From an uncultured Oscillibacter sp. (GTDB lineage: Bacteria > Bacillota > Clostridia > Oscillospirales > Oscillospiraceae), in contig NZ_CAJULS010000008.1 in NCBI RefSeq assembly GCF_910587525.1, positions 1 through 38,611 on the forward strand: a DNA stretch of 38,611 bases, in the 5' to 3' direction. The stretch's first letter is position 1. Every line of letters begins with the position of its first letter. The notes under the pieces were generated by a model. That model did no database searches. It was not told the origin of the DNA and saw only the letters and a list, made by a program, of their open reading frames with translations. A program made the translations under genes and the position numbers. Below, one piece after another: positions 32,718-38,611 of this stretch.

Positions 32718-33791
32718 TCAGACGGCCTCCTTTCCTTGCTGCTTGCGGGGCTTGAAGCGGCCGAGGAAGTTTTTCAGGGTGGGGTTGTTGGTGGCCAGCA
32801 TCACCAGGATCAGCACGATGGCGTACACCAACATCCGGTAATCGGAGAACTGGCGCAGAGCCTCTGGCAGGATATAGAGGACGGCGGCGGCAATGATGGA
32901 GCCCCAGATATTGCCCAGGCCTCCAAGCACCACATAGACCAGCACCAGGATGGAGGTGTTGAAGTCAAATTTGCTGGCTACAAGGCTGCTGTAATTCAGG
33001 CCGAACAGGGCCCCGGAGGCCCCCGCCAGGGCGGCGGAGGTGATGAAGGCGATCAGCTTGTACTTGGTGACGTTGACGCCGATGCTCTCCGCGGCGATGC
33101 GGTTGTCCCGGATGGCCATGACCGCCCGGCCGGCGCGGCTTCGCACCAGGTTCAGCACTACCACCAGCGTGACCATCACCAGCAGGAAGCCCGCGCCAAA
33201 GGTGGCCAGCTTTTCTGTGCCGGTGGCGCCCTGGGCGCCCTTGATGATGGTGACAGCGCCCGGGCTCATGTGCAGATCGTCGATGGTCAGGGTGCCGCTG
33301 ATGTTGAAGGCCATATGAAGGCCGTTTTCATCATAGCCCACCAGCAGGCAGTTGATGAGCTCCTTGATGATCTCGCCGAAGGCCAATGTGACGATGGCCA
33401 GATAGTCGCCCCGGAGCCGCAGTACCGGCACGCCCACAATGAGGCCCGCCAGGGCGGCGAAAAGAGCGCCGGCGATCAGTGCCGCCAGCAGCCGCACCCA
33501 GGCCACGGGCATGGCGCTCTGGAGGCTCATGGCCACGATGATGCCGGAGAATGCCCCCACACTCATGAAACCGGCGTGGCCCAGGCTCAGCTCGCCCAGG
33601 ATGCCCACTGTCAGGTTCAGGGAAACCGCCATGACAATGTAGCAGCAGATAGGCACCAGCATACCGGTGAGAGAGCGGTTCAGAAGACCCTGGCTTCTCA
33701 AAAGAGAGACGATGAAGAAGGCGGCGATGACGCCAAGATATGTGGCGAAGTCCACCTTGGTGGTGGTTTTCAGAGATTTCAGCTTTTTCAT
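32718..33791 (-). CDS. livM: branched-chain amino-acid ABC permease LivM, 357 aa
   Basis: This membrane permease of the LIV importer has about ten helices. LivM features include NLTVGILGELSLGHAGFMSVGAFSG, VGVPVLRLRGDYLAIVTLAFGEI and the coupling-helix region RSRAGRAVMAIRDNRIAAESIGVNV. I chose the ATG at 33791 because GAGG lies eight bases before it; a GTG at 33800 overlaps that site. It follows livH closely and precedes livG by one base. Confidence 0.95.
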   Translation of the reverse strand: MKKLKSLKTTTKVDFATYLGVIAAFFIVSLLRSQGLLNRSLTGMLVPICCYIVMAVSLNLTVGILGELSLGHAGFMSVGAFSGIIVAMSLQSAMPVAWVRLLAALIAGALFAALAGLIVGVPVLRLRGDYLAIVTLAFGEIIKELINCLLVGYDENGLHMAFNISGTLTIDDLHMSPGAVTIIKGAQGATGTEKLATFGAGFLLVMVTLVVVLNLVRSRAGRAVMAIRDNRIAAESIGVNVTKYKLIAFITSAALAGASGALFGLNYSSLVASKFDFNTSILVLVYVVLGGLGNIWGSIIAAAVLYILPEALRQFSDYRMLVYAIVLILVMLATNNPTLKNFLGRFKPRKQQGKEAV

Positions 33792-33801
33792 GTCCGCCAC
33801 C

Positions 33802-34680
33802 TCAGACTTTCTCGGGCACGTATTTGCCCAGGAGACCCGCGGGCCGTACCAGCAGCACCACGATCAGCACGGCGAAGACAATGGAGTTGGCCAGCTGCAT
33901 GGAGATATAGGCCTTGGCCATGGATTCGATGATGCCCAGCAGCAGTCCGCCCAGGAAAGCCCCGGGAATGGAGCCGATGCCGCCGAATACCGCGGCGGTA
34001 AAGGCCTTGATGCCGGGCATGGAGCCGGTAGTGGGGGAGAGGCTGGTGGTATAGGAGCACAGCAGCACGCCGGCAATGGCGGCCAGGGCGGAGCCAATAG
34101 CAAAGGTCATGGAGATGGTGCGGTTGACATCAATGCCCATCAGCTGGGCTGCGCCCTTGTCCTCGGAGCAGGCCCGCATGGCTTTGCCCATCTTGGTCCT
34201 GCTGGTGAAGAGGGTCAGGCCCACCATGATCACGATGCAGGCTGCCACGGTCAGAAGGGATACGTAGGGGATGGTCAGCTGGCCGTCAAAGAGCTTCAAG
34301 GTGCCGGAAGCCACGGAGGCATACATCCGGGGATTGGCCCCCCAGACCTGGAGGGCGGCATTTTGAAGGAAATAGCTGACGCCGATAGCGGTGATCAGTA
34401 CCGCCAGGGAGGGGGCGTCCCGCAGGGGCTTGTATGCCAGCCGCTCAATGACCACACCCAGGATGGTGCACACCACCATGGCCAGCAGAATCGCCGCCAC
34501 AGAGGGGACCCCCAGGGAGGTCATGGCCACCAAGGAGACATAACCGCCCACCATGATGACGTCGCCGTGGGCGAAGTTCAACATTTTGGCAATGCCGTAG
34601 ACCATGGTATAGCCCAGGGCAATGATGGCGTAGATGCTCCCCAGGCTGATCCCGCTGATCAGGTAGGAGAGAAATTCCAT
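33802..34680 (-). CDS. livH: branched-chain amino-acid ABC permease LivH, 292 aa
   Basis: This second membrane permease has the LivH features SGISLGSIYAIIALGYTMVYGIAKMLNFAHGDV near the N-terminus (seen as YGIAKMLNFAHGD) and KMGKAMRACSEDKGAAQLMGIDV as the coupling region, then FGGIGSIPGAFLGGLLLGIIE. The start is the ATG at 34680 with AGAGG nine bases before. It lies 180 bases downstream of livJ, and two large hairpins fill the gap. Confidence 0.95.
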   Translation of the reverse strand: MEFLSYLISGISLGSIYAIIALGYTMVYGIAKMLNFAHGDVIMVGGYVSLVAMTSLGVPSVAAILLAMVVCTILGVVIERLAYKPLRDAPSLAVLITAIGVSYFLQNAALQVWGANPRMYASVASGTLKLFDGQLTIPYVSLLTVAACIVIMVGLTLFTSRTKMGKAMRACSEDKGAAQLMGIDVNRTISMTFAIGSALAAIAGVLLCSYTTSLSPTTGSMPGIKAFTAAVFGGIGSIPGAFLGGLLLGIIESMAKAYISMQLANSIVFAVLIVVLLVRPAGLLGKYVPEKV

Positions 34681-34710
34681 AGTATCATACCTCTCTTTTC
34701 TCAGATTCAC

Positions 34711-34827
34711 CCATGGCAAAAACAGGGGCGGCAGGAGGAGGGACAGCGGCAGAGGTCCGCCGCCGCTGTTTTCGCCATGGCTGCGGTGTTCCGGCGTCCG
34801 CCGGGAGGCTTGTGCTTCCCGGCGGAC
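34711..34827 (-). other. two large hairpins between livJ and livH
   Basis: The first pairs 34711-34732 with 34759-34780: 22-base arms beginning CCATGGC with two mismatches. The second pairs GTCCGCCGGGAGGC (34796-34809) with GCTTCCCGGCGGAC (34814-34827). Neither ends in a long T-run on the minus strand, so they are more likely RNA stabilisers or partial terminators that keep the binding protein more abundant than the permeases. Confidence 0.7.
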
Positions 34828-34859
34828 CGCCTGATTGCTTGGAAAGTCGGCCGCTGAAA

Positions 34860-36071
34860 TCAGGGAGTGACGTACACGCCGTCCTTGATGACCACGGCCA
34901 TGGGGGCCTTGGAGACCTCGCCGGTGGAGGACCAGGTCATGCCCTGGCCGGTGAGGCCGTCCACGGAGATGGTGGGCATGACGGAGATAATGGCTTCGCA
35001 GATCTCCTCGGCGCTCATGTCGCCGGAGCAGCCGGCGGCCTGAAGGGCCTCGTAAACGATATACACGGCGTCATAGCCGTCGGCGGCGAACTGGTTGGGG
35101 GTCTCGCCGTAGAGCTCGTTGTACTTGCTGACAAAGCTCTGGGTGCGCTCGTCAGTGGCGTCGGCAGAGAAGGGGGTCAGCAGCATGACGCCCTCGGCCA
35201 GTTGGGTGTTGAAGCCGGGCTGGGTCAGGATGCCGTCCATGCCGTCCACGCCGAAGAAGGTGGGAGCATAGCCCATCTGGTCAGCCTGGGTCAGGATGAC
35301 GGAGGCCGGCTCATAGTACATGGGCAGGAAGATCAGGTCGGCGCCGGCGGACTTGGCGGCGGTGAGCTGCACGGAGAACTCGGTCTTGGTGGACTCGTTG
35401 AAGGTGGTCTCGCTGACGATCTCCAGGCCCTTGCTGGCAGCCTCGGCCACGAAGGTGTCCCGGATGCCCTGAGAGTAGGCGTCATCGTTCTTGTAGATGA
35501 TGGCCACCTTGGCCCCGGACATATTCTCGGAGATATAGTCGGCGGAGCCGGTGCCCTGGTTGGGGTCGGTGAAGCAGACCTGGAAGGTGTTGTCCTTGCC
35601 GGAGATGACGTCGGTGGAGGAGGCGGAGGGAGTCAGGGTGAACACCCGGTCATTGTAGGTCTCTGCGGCTACGGCGATGCAGGGGCCGGTGGTGACGCAG
35701 CCAACCAGAACCTGCATACCCCAATCCATCAGGGTGTTGTAGGCGTTGACGGAGATATCGGGGGTGTGCTGGTCGTCCTCAGCCTGGAACTCCAGGGTCA
35801 CGCCGCTGTTCAGGGCATTGATCTCGTCCACGGCGATCTTGGCGCCGTTCATGGCCGCGTTGCCGTAAATGGCGGCGCCGCCGGTCAGGGGCCCGATGCC
35901 GCCGATCTTGAAAGTGCCGCTGGCACTGCCGCCGGAGGGCTGGGCAGCATCGGCGGAGGCGGGGGGATTGTCATTGGTGGCGGGGGTATCATTACCGCCG
36001 TTGCCGCCGCAGGCGGCCAGGCTCAGCACCATGGCCAGAGCCAGCAGGATGCCAAAAAACTTCTTCATCAT
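34860..36071 (-). CDS. livJ: branched-chain amino-acid binding lipoprotein LivJ/LivK, 403 aa
   Basis: This extracellular binding protein is anchored by a lipid. The signal MMKKFFGILLALAMVLSLAAC has the lipid cysteine at 21, followed by a Gly/Asn/Pro/Ser-rich tether (about 22-50). The periplasmic-binding fold type I follows: TFKIGGIGPLTGGAAIYGNA, VTLEFQAEDDQHTPD, VLVGCVTTGPCIAVA, VAIIYKNDDAYSQGIRDTF. The start ATG at 36071 lies five bases after AAAGGAG; a second ATG follows at once. It is the first gene of the liv operon. The ligand (Leu, Ile, Val or another amino acid) is not readable. Confidence 0.93.
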   Translation of the reverse strand: MMKKFFGILLALAMVLSLAACGGNGGNDTPATNDNPPASADAAQPSGGSASGTFKIGGIGPLTGGAAIYGNAAMNGAKIAVDEINALNSGVTLEFQAEDDQHTPDISVNAYNTLMDWGMQVLVGCVTTGPCIAVAAETYNDRVFTLTPSASSTDVISGKDNTFQVCFTDPNQGTGSADYISENMSGAKVAIIYKNDDAYSQGIRDTFVAEAASKGLEIVSETTFNESTKTEFSVQLTAAKSAGADLIFLPMYYEPASVILTQADQMGYAPTFFGVDGMDGILTQPGFNTQLAEGVMLLTPFSADATDERTQSFVSKYNELYGETPNQFAADGYDAVYIVYEALQAAGCSGDMSAEEICEAIISVMPTISVDGLTGQGMTWSSTGEVSKAPMAVVIKDGVYVTP

Positions 36072-36107
36072 ACTTTCTCCTTTTAATTCAAATTGGATTT
36101 GATATAT

Positions 36108-36140
36108 AAAAAAGCGGCTCCGCCACAAGAGCGGTGCCGC
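36108..36140 (-). terminator. terminator of the 89-aa gene
   Basis: GCGGCACCGC pairs with GCGGAGCCGC-type arms across one mismatch (36114-36140). On the minus strand it is followed by TTTTTT. It lies between the small membrane gene and livJ, so livJ needs its own start of transcription, which I cannot place firmly. Confidence 0.7.
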
Positions 36141-36167
36141 ATTGCTGTCCGTCTTACGGAACGCGAC

Positions 36168-36437
36168 TTACCTCTTGGGCGTGATTGGATGGAAAACCAG
36201 CAGGACCGCCAGCAGAACCAGGATGGCCAGTACCAGGGAATTGGACAGGCCGCCCAGAATTACCAGGGAAATTACAACAAAAATGGACGCCAGAATAATG
36301 GCGTCCAGAATATTGATAACAGCGCGGAAAGCGGCGTGCGCGCAGGCACAATGCGTATGGGAAGCAGAGGCGTCCATGGAGCCGGCGGACGCCTGATAAG
36401 ACATTGTATCCATGCTGTACATTCCCATAGCGGTCAT
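36168..36437 (-). CDS. small two-helix membrane protein, 89 aa
   Basis: I do not recognise a family. The start is the ATG at 36437 with AAAGGAG eight bases before; the frame extends to 36470 without a ribosome site. The N-terminal 30 residues are rich in Met, Ser, His and Cys (MTAMGMYSMDTMSYQ, then SHTHCACAHAAF), which could bind metal. Two hydrophobic helices follow at about 35-58 and 60-80, ending in a short basic tail (HPITPKR). It stands alone with its own terminator. Confidence 0.6.
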   Translation of the reverse strand: MTAMGMYSMDTMSYQASAGSMDASASHTHCACAHAAFRAVINILDAIILASIFVVISLVILGGLSNSLVLAILVLLAVLLVFHPITPKR

Positions 36438-36755
36438 AGCCCGGCTCCTTTCCGAAAACTTCTGTTTCATTTTTTCATATTGTACCGAAGCGCCGGGCAG
36501 AAGTCAATGGGCGTTTTTGTTAGAACTTTTTTGGGAAAAGCGGGTCATTTCTGTATAATTAGTTCATAAACCAGCGGAAAATGAGAAATGATTTCGCAGG
36601 ATGAGAGAAAATTCCAATTCAACGCGCCGGAGGGCAATTTTCACACAGCTGATTTTGCGGGACCACAGATCCCGCAGAACGCCGCCGGCGGCTTCGCGTT
36701 CTCGTGATATGCGGAAAGTTTCGACGTAGAAACCAATAGGAATGCTATGATTTGC

Positions 36756-36784
36756 TTACGAATATATTTAGAAAATATTTGTAA
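36756..36784. promoter_or_regulatory. probable TetR operator
   Basis: TTACGAATATATTT and AAAATATTTGTAA form an imperfect 29-base palindrome. It is 28 bases before the tetR start and just after a TATGAT -10 element (36746-36751), a typical place for autorepression. The remaining gap back to 36438 is AT-rich and shows a CCGCCGGCGG-type stem near 36675 but no gene. Confidence 0.55.
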
Positions 36785-36811
36785 ATTACATTAGAAAGGA
36801 GCTCTGCATCT

Positions 36812-37402
36812 GTGCCGTCAAAACCCGTGCTTTCAGAGGATGATAAAAGAGCCGTCCGCGAGAGGCTGAGAGGGCTGTGTGAGGAGTGCTGGATCGCGCA
36901 GGAGTATAAGAGGACAAGCATCAAAAATCTGTGCGGTCAGGCGGCAATTTCCATTGGTACATTCTACACCCTCTACCCCTCAAAGGAAGATCTGTTTTTT
37001 GAGACCATCGAGACGATCCAGGCAAGACTGGCAGAAAAAGTCCTTGATATCAACAGACGCAGTCAGTCCAAAGAGGGATTCGCGCGGTCCATCAAAGAGC
37101 TGTTCCGGGAATATGACAGCAAACCCTTTTTGTACAATGTCAATTCACCGGATTTTCAATCCTTTGTCACCAAGCTGCCGGAGCGGATGACCGGGAAGAT
37201 CAAGGTTGACAGTTTCGCGTTTTTTGAACAGGCCGTCCAGGCGGCCAACCTTACCTTGAAAATGGAGCGGTCCCAGGCGTATGGGATCTTGAGTGCGCTG
37301 CTGTCAACCGCCGGCGCAAAAGAGACCCTCTCTGCTGCCTGCGATTATTTTGCCGTGTTTGACTGTATGACAGACACCCTTGTGTCCAGTATTTTTCAGT
37401 GA
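36812..37402 (+). CDS. TetR/AcrR-family regulator, 196 aa
   Basis: It starts at GTG behind AGAAAGGAG. The N-terminal helix-turn-helix is visible: YKRTSIKNLCGQAAISIGTFYTLYPSKEDLFFE, with recognition helix region SIGTFYTLYPSKE (about 48-60). The C-terminal part is a helical ligand domain of unknown ligand. It is followed 32 bases later by a broken gene that may be its former target. GC content here is much lower than in the liv operon, which suggests transfer from elsewhere. Confidence 0.88.
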   Translation: MPSKPVLSEDDKRAVRERLRGLCEECWIAQEYKRTSIKNLCGQAAISIGTFYTLYPSKEDLFFETIETIQARLAEKVLDINRRSQSKEGFARSIKELFREYDSKPFLYNVNSPDFQSFVTKLPERMTGKIKVDSFAFFEQAVQAANLTLKMERSQAYGILSALLSTAGAKETLSAACDYFAVFDCMTDTLVSSIFQ

Positions 37403-37434
37403 GAAAAATTTGCGTAAAGAAGGAGACTTGTACT

Positions 37435-37786
37435 ATGAGTTTTTCAATTTCTGACTTCATCCCTGTTCCAAAAGCAAAGTGGGTAGAGGGCATGATTTTT
37501 TCTGCAAAGCATTTGGAGCACATGAACAAGAATATTTCAAACTGCTTTATATGCCAGAAGCCATGATTATATATCGTTTCTTTTTTGAAGGAATCGGCCT
37601 CACTGACGCATGGTGGGCTGCATGTTCTAGTCTTACTGATGACGAGATGGAAATTGCTAAACCCATTATTGAAAAAATGTTTTTATAGACATCCAGAGCA
37701 AAACCGATAGCAATAACGTGTTAAATGTTTTGCACTATTATTGTATTACTAGAGATAATGCAGAAGAAATGATGGGAAATCACTAA
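37435..37786 (+). pseudogene. broken small gene with two frameshifts, about 116 codons
   Basis: It starts at ATG 37435 with AAGGAGAC before it and reads MSFSISDFIPVPKAKWVEG. Then the sense continues in another frame as CKAFGAHEQEYFKLLYMPEA and FFFEGIGLTDAWWAACSS. It shifts again to DIQSKTDSNNVLNVLHYY, ending ITRDNAEEMMGNH and TAA at 37784. Both shifts fit loss of one base in a homopolymer, T6 at 37496-37501 and A6 at 37672-37677. I do not recognise the family. It is soluble, and probably linked to the TetR gene upstream. A sequencing error in the runs is the main alternative. Confidence 0.6.
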
Positions 37787-37835
37787 ATACTTCAATATCT
37801 GTGTAAAAATTGGGAAAATGATAAAATTAGGCCGA

Positions 37836-37875
37836 TTTTACCTGAGCAAGAATCGACTTTCCTGCGCAGGTAAAA
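37836..37875. repeat. inverted repeat next to the recombinase remnant
   Basis: TTTTACCTGAGCA (37836-37848) and TGCGCAGGTAAAA (37863-37875) are complementary at 12 of 13 bases. It lies 28 bases before the recombinase remnant. It could be a relic of an attachment site or an operator. Confidence 0.45.
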
Positions 37876-37903
37876 TTTGTTCAGATAAATTTACCCTTGA
37901 CAA

Positions 37904-38302
37904 ATGCTCCCTGAGGACAACATTTCCGGCAAGCTGCCCGGTGATTGGTCTATCAAGCTGTCCTGTGACTATGAACAGGAGCAGACACAGTTAAAGACTA
38001 TTGTGGAAACCTTGGGGCGGGAAGTGAAACAGCGGGAGCAGAAAAAAACCAACGTCGGGAAGTTCATTTCTGCGGTGAAGAAGTACATGGACATGACCCG
38101 GCTTGACGCCACCATCCTGCGTGAGTTCATGGAACAGATCGGGGCGTCCGACACGTACACGACCGACGAACAGCAGAAGCGGGTGAAAATCCGGGGAATT
38201 TAGATACTCTATAACTTCATTGGTGCGCTTGATTTTGAGGAAGCGCGGGAGGAATCCCAAACTGCCCAAAACCAAAATAATGCGAGGGCCGGCACAGCTT
38301 GA
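37904..38302 (+). pseudogene. C-terminal remnant of a large serine recombinase (DUF4368)
   Basis: The reading frame shows the end of a Tn-type site-specific serine recombinase: LPEDNISGKLP, YEQEQTQLKTIVETL, VGKFISAVKKYMDMTRLDATILREFMEQIG, then after a TAG stop at 38201-38203 the same frame goes on as ILYNFIGALDFEEAREE to TGA at 38300. That tail (YNFIGAFDFEEA) is the hallmark end of DUF4368 recombinases. The resolvase and recombinase domains (about 400 residues) are missing, and TGA lies just before the first recognisable residue. It is a non-functional relic of an integrated element. Confidence 0.8.
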
Positions 38303-38320
38303 CGCTATGCCGGCCCTCGC
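38282..38320 (+). terminator. terminator-like hairpin after the recombinase remnant
   Basis: GCGAGGGCCGGCA (38282-38294) pairs with TGCCGGCCCTCGC (38308-38320) and is followed by TTAAAATGTTTTC. Its 5' arm overlaps the last codons of the remnant. The stretch on to 38528 shows no gene. Confidence 0.7.
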
Positions 38321-38528
38321 TTAAAATGTTTTCTTACGTCACCGCTCCGTCCGGCGCGGGGCTTAAAAGTTTTCCTTAAGCCTTTAAAGCAGGCCCCGCC
38401 GGAAGCCGAACACAGCGATTCCGATGGGAAGAGGAGTAAAGCGGGAGAGTTCCCGCCGCCAGACAGCAACGGAGCAGAGTGAAGTTCCTTCTGCCAACCT
38501 TGTGCGGCGCGGGGACGGAGTCCCTGTG

Positions 38529-38611
38529 TTACGCCTCCGCCAATGCCTTGGCCTCAGCGATGGCCTTCTCCTGGGCCGCCGGCGGGCAGTCCTCATAGCG
38601 CACGAAGTGGA
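38529..38611 (-). CDS. 3' end of a gene running off the window
   Basis: Only the last 26 codons are visible: HFVRYEDCPPAAQEKAIAEAKALAEA, then TAA. Its Ala/Lys/Glu helix and GC-rich codons look like real coding sequence. The family cannot be recognised from this length. The N-terminal part lies beyond the right edge. Confidence 0.45.
   Translation of the reverse strand, partial: HFVRYEDCPPAAQEKAIAEAKALAEA

Noticed and set aside
37496..37686. programmed -1 frameshifting in the small gene after tetR
   Set aside because: GATTTTTTC and GTTTTTA are not proper X-XXY-YYZ heptamers in phase, and two shifts in one 116-codon gene would be very unusual. Base loss in homopolymers is simpler.

Overview
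The window comes from a GC-rich, anaerobic-type Firmicute, most likely a gut member of the Oscillospiraceae (Flavonifractor/Oscillibacter/Dysosmobacter-like). This is inferred from base composition, AGGAGG-type ribosome sites, class-I purine and T-box riboswitches, and gene content; I cannot fix a genus. It reads as about 28 kb of chromosome between a mobile element on the left and a decayed mobile remnant on the right.

1-8.5 kb: the replication/maintenance end of an integrative conjugative element. All genes run on the minus strand: repA, a ParB-like protein with two ParB domains separated by 120-bp tandem repeats, ArdA, a PAPS-reductase-family PP-loop protein with a cysteine cluster, ArdC, a DUF3560 protein, an LPD28-like protein and an unrecognised protein. 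Five copies of a palindrome (core TCTCACCGTGAGA) flank this block, three of them between repA and parB. They look like ParB or partition sites. repA has a terminator-like hairpin in its leader, and a 26-bp perfect palindrome lies further upstream.

8.5-16.4 kb: an ankyrin-repeat protein and glmM (minus), then a purine module. A guanine-class riboswitch, apparently built as an ON switch, precedes an 8-oxoguanine/guanine-type deaminase and a xanthine permease. A PbuG/AzgA-type purine permease converges on them. An unrecognised 160-aa protein follows.

16.4-20.7 kb: a minus-strand operon apbE - NusG-II protein - Gx transporter - CbbX/SpoVK-type AAA ATPase, the kind of set linked to flavinylation and quinone chemistry. 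A divergent multi-pass membrane protein follows.

20.7-26.5 kb: an amino-acid module. A YczE-type membrane protein and a YheO/DauR-type regulator (minus) stand opposite ridA, a long tryptophanase/tyrosine phenol-lyase homologue and an NSS sodium symporter (plus). The logic is uptake, beta-elimination, and RidA clearing of the 2-aminoacrylate released.

26.5-36.5 kb: a CtpE-like P-type ATPase; trpB2 behind a tryptophan T-box (TGG specifier, TGGC acceptor-binding bulge); a complete branched-chain amino-acid ABC operon livJ-H-M-G-F with a large double hairpin after livJ; and a small two-helix membrane protein.

36.5-38.6 kb: a TetR regulator, a neighbouring gene broken by two single-base deletions, the C-terminal stub of a serine recombinase with an internal stop codon, and the 3' end of a gene running off the window. 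The GC drop and decay here suggest old horizontal transfer.
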